Part shown: piece after piece, positions 21,831 to 33,428 of the stretch
Layout of the letters: every line of letters begins with the position of its first letter
How positions within the stretch are numbered: position 1 is the first letter of the stretch
DNA from: Blastocladiella emersonii ATCC 22665
Lineage: Eukaryota; Blastocladiomycota; Blastocladiomycetes; Blastocladiales; Blastocladiaceae
Direction: 5' to 3'
NCBI GenBank assembly: GCA_025594325.1
Contig: JANHCV010000005.1
Span: 2,011,501 to 2,075,500, forward strand
DNA length: 64,000 bases
Notes under the pieces: generated by a model
What the model was told of the DNA's origin: nothing
Databases searched by the model: none
The model's input: the letters and a program-made list of their open reading frames with translations, nothing else
Program-made: the position numbers and the translations under genes

Positions 21831-24220
21831 CTAAAGTCTGCGCAGGAGCGAGAGCACCTCGTCCATGTCGTGCTATACGGAGCGTCGCAAGTCAGTCCCG
21901 AACGCAATTTCATCGCACGCCCCCGCGTCCGTACCTGGAGAATGTGTAGCGAGTACAGCGACGCGACAACGAGCTCGCGCAGCCCGTCGCCCGTCATGTC
22001 CGCGTGGTACATCGCGTGGACCGGGTACGCCATCTTCTTGACGGACACGAGCTGGTATTGGTTGCTAATTGAGTCTACAGTGATCGGTTGGACAACGTCA
22101 GGTCTCTTTGCAAAGCCAGAGGGCAGAACCGTACCAAAGTCGTACATGAGCACGCGCTGGCCGTATGTTCCGAGCAAGAGCTGGTCGCGCTTGCCGTCCG
22201 TCCACCGCAAGCGTGCCACACACGCACATAGTACCGAGTCGAACTGGTCGCTGAGCAGCAGCGTGTGCGGCTCGACGGCGTCCCACCCGGATCCGTCGGC
22301 GCAAATGCCGCGGAAGACGAGAGCAGGCTCGGACGCGGCAACGATCAGCAGGTTGAGCTGCTCCCGAGTGTCCTCCTGCTCGGTGCCGCCCGGTTTGGTG
22401 ACAAGGAACTCGATGGCGGTGATGGGCGTGTAGAAGAGCGGGTACTGGAATGTCCGTTGCCGCGAGCGATCTACTTGGCGGCCAGAGTCAATAACTCGAG
22501 GGACGAGGTCCGGTGCCGAGATTCGGCCGTACCAAACGTGTGCGTAACGGAGTCGCGGTGGTCGACCACGACCTGCAGCTCGCCCGAGCCGTAGCCCAGC
22601 GCCAGGTACCGCGCGTCACGGTGCTCAAACGTCGTGAGGTGCGTCAGCCTATTTTCGTTCGACAAAGTCAGCATGCGCTGAACATGTTCGCTCAAGGGTT
22701 GAGAACGTACGCCGATTGCTGAGGCACGAGGTCGGGGAAATGCGCCGCCGTCTCGACGGCCTGGAACTTGCGCGTTGACGGCACCTCGGCGTACAGGTGC
22801 AGCTCGCCGGCCGTGTCCGTGACGCAGATTGCCATGGGCTCGCGGCCCTCGTGGTGGATCCTAACTCGGATCGAGTGTGAGCACCGAGGACGTATGAGGC
22901 GCCACACGAGAAGTCAACCGTACTCAATGTGTCCGACTTGCAGCGGCTCGTAGTCAAGCGGGATGATCTGGCAGTCACCGGCGAGGGCAAACAGTTTGCG
23001 CTCGAGGGTCGGCGCGTTGCTCGAGGCGCCGTAGATGTGAAGCGCATGTCGCGAGTTGCTGCTCTCATCGGGACCATCGGGACTCGCGCGGTTCTACAAA
23101 AAGTCAGAACACAGGAATCGGCGGTTCAAGCTACGCCAGAGCGTACCGTGATAACCGTGACAGCGACAATCACATTGGACACGCCCGTCCGAGACGGACC
23201 GCGCGCCGGCCTGACCTTGCCGGCGACCACGTCAGCAAAGTTGAACATGGAGTGGCGCTCAAACGCGTGCATCGCAAGCGCCGCTGCAGACTCGGTCTCG
23301 GCCAGCTGGCCAAGCGGGACCTCGACCGTGTTCCAGTACCCGCTGGCCGCCACGATACCAAGCAGGTGGTTGTTGGAGCTGACCGAGAGGACGTGCAGGC
23401 GCTCCTCGCCGCTCGGCCCAGTTCCCGAGTCAGTCGCAGTCGAGGAAGTGCGCGAGACGGACGGTTTGCCGCGAGTCGACGCGGATCGAGCGGGTACGTC
23501 CTGGGCAGCTGCATCCACAGCGCGAGCAGACTCGCGGGAAGCACCTGGTGCGGAAGCTGGACGCCGCTGTTGATCCGCCGCCGCGCCACCCGTAGCGACA
23601 TCTTCAGGTGCGAGGGTCACGGCCGCATCAGCGACGGGTGCAGCAGTCGCCTGCCACACAACGGTCGGGACACCTGTCGATGGTGCGGTGGCGGGGATCG
23701 GCGCCATGCTCGGAGTCGCTGTAGGCAGAAGGCTGCTAGTGGTAGAAGCTGTACCGCCCGCACCGAAAGCAGCTCCCGCGCTGGGCTCTTCGACAAGCGG
23801 GAGTGTGACGGCGACTGGCCGCGCTGCGAGCGACGCGCCGCTGCTCGCCGAGGATGGCGGCCCACCCGCAGCACCAGCAGCGGCGGCGGCGGCGGCTTCA
23901 CGGGCAGCGTCGAACGGCACGACGGGCGAGACGTGGCACGAAATGGGCTGAAAAGATGGCGAGACAGCGGCGAGCGCCGCCGCGTCGGGCCCGCTCCCGC
24001 TCCCCACGCCCGACGTGTAGACGAAGGCCGGGTGCATGGGGGTGGCGGGCAGCACGGCGGGCGCGGCCGTGCGCAGGCCCGACGAGCCAAAGACGGTGGT
24101 CCGCGCGAAGCCGCCAAACCGCGCGACGTGGATCTCGTGCATCGGGAACGGGACCAGCCGCGGGAGGGCCGAGGCTGGCGGCGCATGGTCGCTGCCCGGG
24201 ACATGTTCATTCGCTTCCAT
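21831..24220 (-). CDS. KPTN: Kaptin-like beta-propeller protein
   Basis: In animals kaptin is a subunit of the KICSTOR complex, which tethers GATOR1 to lysosomes for amino-acid control of TORC1. Six exons (minus strand): 24220-23147, 23093-22924, 22860-22711, 22648-22533, 22470-21935 and 21872-21831, about 695 aa. Conserved blocks in kaptin order are CQIIPLDYEPLQVGHIE, ICVTDTAGELHLYAE, YLALGYGSGELQVVVDH, PITAIEFLV, LLLSDQFDSVLC, QLLLGTYGQRVLMYDFG and the terminal HADMTGDGLRELVVASLYSL followed by HILQ. The last microexon (14 codons including the stop) continues HILQ with HDMDEVLSLL, a coiled tail like that of kaptin. The N-terminal third carries a large Ala/Pro/Ser-rich insertion absent from animal kaptin. 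Confidence 0.85.
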
Positions 24221-24437
24221 TGTGACTCTATTGCATGGACTCGCGGTGCATTCGGGGTCGGCGCGATCTCGGCCTGCAGGGCGTCGGGTCGGCTGCGGTC
24301 TCACAACGACATGATCGCCACGTCGTCGGCGCGCGCGCTCGGGCGACGCCGAGGCCAAGACATGATGTAGTCAGTGTATATCTAAAGTATATGGTTGGTC
24401 GGTTTCACACGGAGAAGCCGAGCGGGACGGGAAGCGC

Positions 24438-27400
24438 CTAGCCGTGCTTGCGCGACGACGACGACCGGCGGGCCTCGCCCGAGTGGTGCTTGAGCGGCGA
24501 CCGGCCCGCGGCGCTGCCGACGTTGCTGCCGCCCACGGCCGACGTCAGCTCGGTGAGGATCGCGTCCGTCTTGAGCTTGAGCTGCGACACGGCCTCGCTG
24601 AGGTTGTCGGCGGCAGGCTCGCCCGCGACCCCCGAGTCCGACTTTTGCTGCCTCTTGCCGTGCTGGCCAGCCGCCGGCGAGCCATATGCGGCAGCGGCCG
24701 CAGCGGCTGCCTCGCGGAGCTTGCGCTCGTGGCGGCGGTGGTGGTGCTCGCGCTCGCGGGCACGGTCGTGGGCGCGCGACCGGCCAGCGAGCCCGTCGGC
24801 GGACGACGTCGACGACGACGAGTGCTTGGCGGCGGCAGCCGTACTCGACGTCTTGGCCTGCTGCTCCTTCCACAGCTTCTTGCGCAGCTTGGCGATGGCG
24901 ACCTGCTCGGACGCCCACAGCTCGAGGTGCGACGCCCGCGCCCCGCGCGCCTCGTTGGCCGCAATCGCGCGCGCCAGCTCGTCCTGCACAATGACCGGGT
25001 ACCCCGCCCGCGCGGGCCCGTCGCCATCATCCCGCGAATCCGAGTCGCTGGCGGTGGCGCTCCGACTCGACAGCGAGCCATCATCCTCATCGTCGGTGCA
25101 CGACCCACAGGACGCGGGGACGGGTCGGGGGCGGGACCGAGCGGCGGGGACGGGCGACGACGGCTGAGCGTTGCGTGGGGCGCGGCGGCTGCTCTGCGGA
25201 GGCGCCTGCTGCTGCCGTTGCTGTTGCTCGTGCGACACGGCCGTACGCACCACGTTGAACGTGTCCTGCGACCGCGGCGCCGCCACCTTGCTTGGCGATG
25301 AGGCGGGAGGACTAGTCGGGGACGTAGCGCGGGGGATGTTGCCACCCGCACGCGCCGCCTTGGCGGCCTCGCGCAGACGGTCCGCGTTCGAGCGGCGGGC
25401 GAGGCGGCGCTGGAGGTCGACGAGGCGGGCCTGCCGCTGCGGGTCTAGGACCGGGATCCCCGCCGCCGCCCCAGACCCGTCACCATTACCGCGACCGCCG
25501 CCGGCAGCTGCGCGCTCGGACTGCGGGGGCGCCGACGGGGCCACGGCAAACGGCAGCGACGCGCACTCGGCGGCGAGCGACTCGACCTGGTCGCTCGTGT
25601 CGAGCGCGACGGGGAGCGTCCCCTCGACCAGCGTCCGCAGCTCGCTCAGCGTGCGCAGGCCCGCCGCGAGCCCGTTGAGGGATGCCGCCGCTTCCTCGGA
25701 TGCGCTGAGTCCCGCCGCAGACTGCTGCGACTCGGCCGCCACGCGATTGGCAACGCGCAGGGCATCGAGCGCGGCCGATCGGACGGAGGCCCACGTCGCG
25801 GCGAGGTCCTTGGTCTCCTGCTGCACGGTCGCCACGCCGGCCACACCCATGTCAGCCGACAGGTTGCCGATGTGGGCCAAGAACTCAGCGACGCCGGTGC
25901 GCGCGCGGTGAGTGTCCTCGATCGTGTCCGAGATGGCCTGGCTGGCCGAGCGGAGGACGCCGCGGCCGCGCGCAATCGCGTCGCCGAGCCGCTGGATGCG
26001 GTCGCCCGACCACTCGTGGACGCACAGGCCGGCCGTGGCCTGCAGCTGCGCCTGCGCCCGGGCGAGCGCCGACGCCGACCGCTGGATCTCGGTGGTAAGC
26101 GGGGCGAGGCGCGAGCGCATGGACCCGACGGCGGCGAACGCGCTGGGCGAGCGCGCAAACTGCGTCACGTCGATGCGGTCGAGCGTGGCGTGAATCTGCG
26201 CCGCGAGGTTGCGGCTCGACTGCACCGCGTCGGCGAGCGCCTGCACGAGCTGCCCCGCGGGCAGGATCGTCTCCTCGGCCGCAATCGACTCGAGCGTGTG
26301 CGCGAGGGCGAGGAGCGCCGTCTCGTCGGTCCACGCACCACCCCCCGCCGTCGTCGTGGGATTCGAGCCCGGGTTATTCGGGTCCGAGCCGGTGCCGCCA
26401 TCGGGGCCGACTGGGCGGACGGGCGCCCGCAGGTGGGCCAGCGCGTCGTCGAGCTCGCCCATGACGCTGGCGCCCTCGGCCTGCGCGCACGACAGCTCGG
26501 TCAGCGACCGCACCGCGCGGCGCCACTGCGACCGGACGGCCTCGTCGAGCGAGAAGGCCGCGTGTGCGAGCAATAGGTTCGGGACCGTACCCGTAGTACC
26601 GTTACCCGACACGGCCTCGAGCGCAAAGGGCGTACACGACACGCACGAGTGGGTGAGGCGGCGCAGCGGTGCGAGGTGCCGCGGGTCGACGACGCCGACC
26701 TGGTACTTTTGCGTGTTCTCGACCTCGGCAATGTGCAGCGCGCCCGAGATCTGCGCCGAGTAGTAGTCGAGCAGCTGCGCGCACATGCCGCCCGCGTCCT
26801 GGCCCTCCTTGCTGGCGCGCTCGGCGAGGGTCTTGGCGATGATGAGGCGCGCGATGCGCTCGCCGAGCGCCACGTCCGGGCCCAGCGTCGCTGGCGCGTG
26901 GAAGTGTGCGAGCGCCGTGTACAGCAACGCCTTGCCCTGGAGCGCGGCCATCCAGCCGGCGGGGAAGCGGCCGTTCTGGGCGGACGACGACGATGACGAC
27001 GAGGTGAGCGGCGCAAGGGCCCGGTGGATGGCCGCCGAGATGGCGCGACCGCCACCCGCCACCCCGCCGCCATGGTGGCCCGAGCCGCCGTGGTCCGAGA
27101 AGGCCGAAAATGACGCGCCGGAGGAGTACGACGACGACGACGAGGACGACGACTTGGACGCGCGCAGGGCGAGCTCGTAGTGGTCGGCGGTCTGCGCGGC
27201 AATCTGCGAGGTGAGCGTGCTCGAGGCCGCGTCGAGGTTGGCCTTTTCGACAAAGCACTCGTGCGCCTGGGCGAGCATGGTCTCGCTGAGGGCGTGCAGC
27301 GTCTGCTGGCTGAGGTCGGCCGCCTTGCCGAGCTTGAGGCGGAACCGCGGCGCGAGCACGTCGCGGACGTAGGCAAAGACGCCGGCGGCACGCTGAAAGT

Positions 27401-28460
27401 GGCCCGCGGCGACCTTGATGCCGTCGGGCGTCCAGATGGGCTGGTTGGCGGCGAGCTGCGAGTAGAGCGCGCCGAGGTTGAAGAGGACCGCCGCCTTTTC
27501 GACCTGGATGCACCGCGCGGTGACGGCTACAAGTTCGCATGGTGTGAGCGGCTAGCCGGGCGGGTCGTGGGCAAGATGCTGGATGGACGGCATACCCTTC
27601 TTGTGCGGCGCAAAGGCGTCGAACCAGGTGAATGCGACGTCGACCTCGTCCGTGGCGAACGGGAAGCGCTCCTCCATCCACAGCAGCAGCGCGTAGTACT
27701 CTTGGAGCCGGGCGAGGCCGCCGTCGGACCGCTCGGGCGCGCCGGCGTGGATGCGCAGCTGGTTCATGGCGTACCAGTGCGAGTCGAGCGGGAGCGCGCC
27801 AGGCCAGAAACCCGCCGCGGCGTGCGACAGCCCGGTCGCGTAGTTGTCCGAGGCAGTGGTAGCGCCCGGAGCCGACGACGGCGACGAGGAGGCCTCGCCG
27901 AGAATCTTGGGCAGGAGGGCATCGCGCAAGTTGAGAAAGTGCTGCTGCTGTTGCTGCTGAGGCGCGGGAGATGACGGCGGCGAACGGTTGACGGTTGCCG
28001 CGATGGCGTTCGGGTCCGAGGCGACAACACCGCCCGCCGGGCCCGCAAACACGCTCTGCGCGTCGACGGCCGAGCTCGTGCCCGCCGCACTCGCGGGTGG
28101 CCAGGCCGCTGGGTGGTGCGGTGGAGGAGGGCTCACGACAGCGGCAGCGACCGACGACACGGCACCCGCGACGCCCTTGCCGAGGCCGAGCAGCTTGTTG
28201 ACGGGGAGCGCGGCGAGCGACCGGCGGGCGGCAGCCGAGGTGGTCGGGACGAGCGGCTCAAAGTTGCGCTTGGCGGGGACGACGAGGAACGACGAGGTCG
28301 CTGCCCCGCCCGCGGCAGAAGCTCCACCACCACCACGGCGGTGCGGGCTGCTGCGCGATCCGTCGCTGCCGAGGAGCCCCGCGGCCGATCCGGCGTCCCG
28401 GTTGAGCGCCGTCTGCGTGAACGTCTGCCAAAAGTTGCTCACGTCCGCCGACGTCGTCAT
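24438..28460 (-). CDS. BRO1-domain protein (ALIX/Bro1/Rim20-like)
   Basis: BRO1-domain proteins bind the ESCRT-III subunit Snf7/CHMP4 at endosomes. Two exons, 28460-27596 and 27526-24438, about 1317 aa. The BRO1 core is seen as YYALLLWMEERFPF, TWFDAFAPHKK and, across the intron, RCIQVEKAAVLFNLGALYSQ, then GIKVAAGHFQRAAGVF, MLAQAHECFVEKANLD and ALLYTALAHFH. It has unusual loops inside the core: a Ser/Gly/His-rich insert near residues 455-520, plus a long Pro/Ser/Gln-rich stretch before the first conserved helix. A helical middle follows (compatible with an ALIX V domain), then a basic, Ser-rich C-terminal region of about 250 residues. I cannot decide between Bro1, Rim20 and ALIX orthology. An ACGCGTC lies 144 bp upstream. 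Confidence 0.85.
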
Positions 28461-28603
28461 GGTCGGTCGGTCGTTTTGCGGTGTAGGCGGATCCGGCGTA
28501 TGTCGCTCGACTCGATGCGTAGAGATAGATGGATGGATGCGTCTAGCGTTTCTTGGGAGGAGGAGTGCAAGATCAGAGCGTATCTTGAGAGGGGGAGAGA
28601 GAA

Positions 28604-28610
28604 ACGCGTC
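28604..28610. promoter_or_regulatory. ACGCGTC upstream of the BRO1 gene
   Basis: Lies in the 279-bp gap between the PUF60 stop and the BRO1 start, 144 bp from the latter. A second ACGCGT is at 28638-28643. Same motif as in other gaps of the window; function inferred. Confidence 0.3.
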
Positions 28611-28739
28611 GGCGCGTGCTCACGTGCGCCTGAGGCACGCGTTTCGCCTCGCCTCCCCTTGAGCCTCCCCTTCCCGCATCGCCCCCGGTGCACCACCAAG
28701 CCAGTCCAAAAATGAATGAATGTATACCCCAGCCAGCAT

Positions 28740-30407
28740 TCACGCATCATAGTCGCGCGCCTCGAACCGGTCCAGCGAGTACTCGGTCGCCGTGACGCGG
28801 TTCCCGCCAAAGAAGCGGCCGTGCATGACGCCCTGGCACGCCTCGCGCTCGGCCACGCTCGCAAACTTGACGAACACGCGCACGCCCGTCTCGTTGGGCA
28901 GCGCCGTGTTGACGTGCACGACCAGCAGCTGCACCGCCCCGTGCCGCGCGCACTCCTCCTCGACGTCCACCTTGAGGTCCTCGTCCACCTCGTGCGGCTG
29001 CACCATGTTGCACAGCAGCAGCACGGGCGACGGCGCCTCGGCCTCGAACTTGGGCAGCGCCGGGCGCGGGCCCGGGTACAGCGGCGGCGGGACCACGCGC
29101 GGCCGCGGGAACCGCGACAGGCCCTGCATGCCCTCGGGGAACGGGCCGCCGACCAGCGTCGGGGTCACGAGCAGCCGCTCGCCGCCAATCTCGACCTGGT
29201 CGAGGGTCTGCACCGCGCGGTTGGCCGCGAGGGCCGTCTCGTACTCGACATAGCCGTACGACTTGTGGCGGAACGTGGTCGTGTCGGGCTGTTTGGGGTA
29301 TGGGGTGAGCGGGGATGAACTCGGGTGGTCAGTGTCAGTCCAAGCGGGATCGCGGGAATCGCAGAGCACACGTACGCAGAGCGAGAACTGGGTAATGGTC
29401 CCGAACGGGGCAAACAGCTCGCGCATCTCGTCCTCGGCCAGCAGGTCGTGCACGTTGGCAAAGTAGACGCGGGTCGGGAACCGCGGCGGAAAGTGGCGCC
29501 AAATGTCGTCCGTGTACGCGTTGGTGTACTTGACCTTGATGTTGCGGCCGTCGAGCTCGGCGCCGTCGAGCAGGCGCACCGCGGCGGCGGCGGCCTCGGG
29601 CGCGTCGTACTCGAGAAAGCACCAGCCCTTGTGCGTGTTGAGGTCCGGGTCGCGCGTCATGGACAGCTCCTTGATGAAGCCGACCTTGGAGAAGAGGCCG
29701 CGGATGGTCGCCTCGGTGGCGGCGGTCGAGATGTTGCCCGTGTAGATACGGTTGATGGTGCGGTTGATGACGGGCGTCACCAGGGCGGCGGGCTTGCGCT
29801 CGATGCGGATTGGCGCGGTGGTGGCGGCGGAGGAGCGGTACCGAGACCGAGTGCGGCTGCGGCTGCGGCTCCGACTCTGGCTGGGACTGCGACTGGGGCT
29901 CCGGCGGCGGCTGCGGCCCGCGGGACTGCGCGAGCGCCGGTACGCGCTGCTGCGGGACCGGCCGCCGCGGGAGCGGGAGCGGGAGCGGGACCGCGATCGA
30001 GAGTGCGACCGACGGCGCGCGTTCCGCGACCGGGACCGCGACCGCGAGGGGGACCGGGACGGGGAGCGCGGCGATCGCGACCGCGCGCGCCGGCTGCGGC
30101 GGGACCGGCTCGGCGAGCGGCTGCCTGCGCTCGGGCTGCGGGCCCGGCTGCCGCCGTCTCGCCGCCGCGACTTCTCGCGCCCGCGGCTGGGTTCCCGCCG
30201 GTCGCGCGAGTCGGCGCGGCGGTCGGACGGCTCGCCGTTGGCGCCACCCTGCGAGTCGTCCGGCGGGTGGTGGTCGTCGGGCCGCGCCGCGCCCTGCGCC
30301 TCGAAGAGCGTGGTGACGAGGGCGGCGTAGTCGCGGGCGGCCTTGAGGCGGTTGGCCTGGTCGTCGGTGAGGAAGGGGGCCGCAGCAGCCGTTGCAGCGA
30401 GTTCCAT
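28740..30407 (-). CDS. PUF60: PUF60-like splicing factor (RS region, three RRMs, last a UHM)
   Basis: PUF60/Hfp binds poly-U near 3' splice sites and helps U2AF recruit the U2 snRNP. Exons are 30407-29376 and 29288-28740, about 526 aa. A strongly Arg/Ser-repetitive region spans about residues 60-190. RRM1 follows (RIYTGNISTAATEATIRGLF; GWCFLEYDAPEAA), then RRM2 (RVYFANVHDLLAEDEMRELF; HKSYGYVEYETAL). The C-terminal RRM (LLLCNMVQPHEVDEDLKVDV; VFVKFASVAEREAC; GRFFGGNRV) is of the U2AF-homology-motif type and aligns with that of PUF60. Animal PUF60 lacks a comparable RS region, so this resembles a fusion of U2AF-like and PUF60-like organisation. It is divergent from the kinase, with 371 bp between the starts and GACGCGTC at 30531-30538. 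Confidence 0.88.
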   Translation of the reverse strand: MELAATAAAAPFLTDDQANRLKAARDYAALVTTLFEAQGAARPDDHHPPDDSQGGANGEPSDRRADSRDRREPSRGREKSRRRDGGSRARSPSAGSRSPSRSRRSRRARSRSPRSPSRSPSRSRSRSRNARRRSHSRSRSRSRSRSRGGRSRSSAYRRSRSPAGRSRRRSPSRSPSQSRSRSRSRTRSRYRSSAATTAPIRIERKPAALVTPVINRTINRIYTGNISTAATEATIRGLFSKVGFIKELSMTRDPDLNTHKGWCFLEYDAPEAAAAAVRLLDGAELDGRNIKVKYTNAYTDDIWRHFPPRFPTRVYFANVHDLLAEDEMRELFAPFGTITQFSLCVRVLCDSRDPAWTDTDHPSSSPLTPYPKQPDTTTFRHKSYGYVEYETALAANRAVQTLDQVEIGGERLLVTPTLVGGPFPEGMQGLSRFPRPRVVPPPLYPGPRPALPKFEAEAPSPVLLLCNMVQPHEVDEDLKVDVEEECARHGAVQLLVVHVNTALPNETGVRVFVKFASVAEREACQGVMHGRFFGGNRVTATEYSLDRFEARDYDA

Positions 30408-30778
30408 GGGGTTATTGAGTGTTCAAGAATGATGAGGGAAAGATCAAACGAAGCGAGCAAAGACGACATCGAAATCGAATCGCAACGGACTCGACAGCTT
30501 CGTCACGCGACCACGCGGAAGGTGAAACGAGACGCGTCGGCGGTCGCGCTTTTGTTTTCGCGCGATCGCGTCGCGGCGGGAGATGTCCGGTCGTGATACG
30601 CCGGAATATCACCAGTGTCCCCCGCCCGCCCTGTCCCAAAATGACATGATGAAACAGCCCGATGGGGGGCAATGCTGCCTTGCCCGCCTGCCCCCGCTGG
30701 CTCTTGATGAAGCAAGCGACCCCTCTCCCTCACCTCACCTTACCTCACCCTTGACCCGGTCAAGTACCAGCCACCGAA
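30408..30778. other. Divergent promoter gap PUF60/kinase
   Basis: 371 bp between outward-pointing starts, with GACGCGTC at 30531-30538 (124 bp from the PUF60 ATG, about 240 bp from the kinase ATG). CT-rich tracts (tcaccttacctcaccc) lie just before the kinase start. No coding content. Confidence 0.5.
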
Positions 30779-33250
30779 ATGCCTCGAATGAATGAACGAC
30801 CCACCTCGGCGATACCGCCGGTGCCCGCTGCCTCGGGTAGCCCGGCCACCGCAGCGGCTGCCGGCCACTACTCGGAGGTCCCCGCTGGAGCGCACCCGCT
30901 CGCGGCCGCGGCGAGCCCCACGCCGTCACACTCACGCAGCAGCAGCACCGCCGCCTCGCCGCCACTTCCACCGAGCAAGCCGGCGCTCCTCGCCAGCGAG
31001 GACAAGTGGATCGACTGCTTCATCCGGTCCGAGACGTCGCTCGACGAGTACACGTTCGTCAAGACGCTCGGCCAGGGCACCTTCGGCAAGGTCAAGCTCG
31101 CCAAGCACGTGCCCTCGGTGCAGCACGTCGCTATCAAGATCATCGACAAGGCCACCATCAAGACCGACAAGCAGAAGCTGAGCGTGCGCCGCGAGGTGCG
31201 CCTGCTGTTCCTGCTGCGCCACCCGCACGTCGTGCGCGTGCTCGACGTGATTGAGACCGCCGACCAGATCTACATTGTCATGGAGAACCTGCCGCGCGGC
31301 GAGCTGTTCGACCACATTGTCAAGAACCACCACCTGAGCGAGCCCGAGGCCCGCCACTTTATGCGCCAGATCGTGTCCGCGCTCGAGTACTGCCACTCGG
31401 TACGGCCGTTCTCCTGTCGCTGGGTCGTGCTGGCTGCCCACCGTGCGCTGACCCACGAAACCCGATGCGGGATGTGTAGCACTCGGTCATCCACCGCGAC
31501 CTCAAGCCCGAGAACCTGCTGCTCGACTCGGACAACAACGTCAAGCTCATCGACTTTGGCTTTGTCAACACGTTTGACGGCGCGTCCCTGCTCGACACGT
31601 TCTGCGGCTCGGTGCGTTTCCACTTTAGCCAAGGTCGAGATGTATTGATTGACACTGACGACCGGTCCCCGCTCAATCGTAGCCGTTTTATGCCAGCCCG
31701 CAGATGATCCGCGGCATCAAGTACTCGGACCCGTCGTCCGACATTTGGAGCCTGGGCGTCATCCTGTTCGCCATGCTCAGCGGCAGACTGCCGTTCGACG
31801 CCGAGGACATGCGCAAGCTGTACGACCGCATCGCCTCGGGCGTGTTCCGCTGCCCGTCGCACTTTTCGATTGGTACGCTTGCTTGCTTGGCTCTCGGTGC
31901 TCGATCCCCACCGACCCGGCTGACTGACTGATCACCCACGTCCATTCTTGATCTGTAGACGCGGTCGACCTCATCCGCAAGATGCTCGTCGTCGACCCCA
32001 AGAAGCGGTACACGATCGACCAGGTCAAGGCGCACCCGTGGCTCGACTGGGACTCGGCCAGCCCGTCGCTCACGCGCGGCGAACACTACGACTCGCTCCG
32101 CCAGCCTCTCGTGCCGGTGCGGCCCGAGCTCGTCGAGGTCATTCAGTCGTTTGGCTTTGACGCGGACGTGATCCACGACGCGCTCCTCGACGCCAGCGGC
32201 GACGATGGTGACCGCGCGACGGAGCCCAAGGACCAGCAGCAGCAGCAGTCCCACCCGGTCGTCGGCTACTACCGGCTGCTGTCGATGCGGTCGCACCCGC
32301 CCCTGTCCGCGTCGTCCTCGAAGCGGTCCGACTCGCAGTACGCGAGCAGCGGCACCCTCCTCATGGACCCATCGCCGCCGTCGCCGTCAGCAGCAGCTGC
32401 GCCCGCCGGATCCAGCTCGGCTGTAGTCGCTCCCGCCTCGAGCAGTACATCCTCGGTGGGCTCGGCGTGGGCCAGTCCCTCGCACGCTCACGGGCACGCG
32501 TCCGCCAGCGGGTGTTCCGTGCCGGTCGCGGTCCAGCACCACCGCGTCCGGAGCAGCGACGACGCCTACTTTATCGCCGCGTACCAGCAGCAGCAGGAGG
32601 ACTGCCACGGGCAGCAGCAGCCCCACCACTACTACAACAACAGCAGCAGCGGGGGTGGCGTGTCGTTCCCGGCGTCGGGCTCCGGTCCCAGCTACGGCGG
32701 CGGGCAGCAGTACCACCAGCGCGGCCACAGCGTCGATCCGGGCCACCTGCAGCTCGACAGCCGCCCGCGCCCGAGCTCGCCCAGTTCCGCCCTGGCCGCC
32801 GCGCAGCTCCCGCTTGCCTCGTCCTCGTCGCCGGCGTCGCCCTACCACCAGCACCAGCACCACCAGCACCAGCACGCGCCATCATCCTCCCCGTGTTCGA
32901 CGCGGCCGTCGCGCGCGTCGCTCGTGTCGCTCAAGACGTGGTCGGTCGCGACGCAGCACCACCTGGTCGACCTGATGCAGGCCGTGGAGCGCACGCTGGC
33001 GGCGCACGGGGTCCAGCGGGTGAAACGGAGCGAGTACGTGTACGCGTGCGTGCGCAACCCGGACATGGCGTGGGAGGTGCACCTGCACGTTATTGCCGCC
33101 GACGGGTCGCTGTGCGCGCAGTTCAAGAAGATGCGCGGGTCCGGGTGCCAGACCGTCGTCAGCTTCCTGCTCGCCGAGATGAAGGCGTACCTCGACAGCC
33201 TCGACCGCCCGCTCGGCGGTTACGGCGAGGGTCACGGCCACCGGTACTAA
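30779..33250 (+). CDS. AMPK-related (CAMKL) Ser/Thr protein kinase with UBA-like and KA1-like parts
   Basis: Exons are 30779-31399, 31480-31611, 31683-31872 and 31959-33250, 744 aa. The kinase domain (about residues 86-345) has GQGTFGKV, the VAIK lysine, [12 protein letters not shown] and DFG, so the catalytic residues are present. The activation loop LLDTFCGSP carries the Thr that LKB1-type kinases phosphorylate. The APE motif is replaced by SPQ (FYASPQMI), losing the conserved Glu. A UBA-like helix set follows ([20 protein letters not shown]), as in AMPK relatives. A Gln/Ser/His-rich linker of about 270 residues leads to a C-terminal domain ([20 protein letters not shown] then [13 protein letters not shown]) resembling KA1. 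The closest subfamily (BRSK, MARK, SIK, SNF1) is not clear to me. Confidence 0.88.
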
Positions 33251-33428
33251 CCTCCCGTGCTCTAGGCTGTGGTTTGCAGCTGATTTTTTTGGGAGTGAAT
33301 TTCTCTGAACGCGCTTGAGGCGCAGGATTGGAATGTAAAATATGATAGGTCGCGGCGCGCTTCCCGCCGCTTGTAAATTCGGACGAGAATCTGTATAGCA
33401 TCATGGAATGTACAAACCGCCTGAACAA

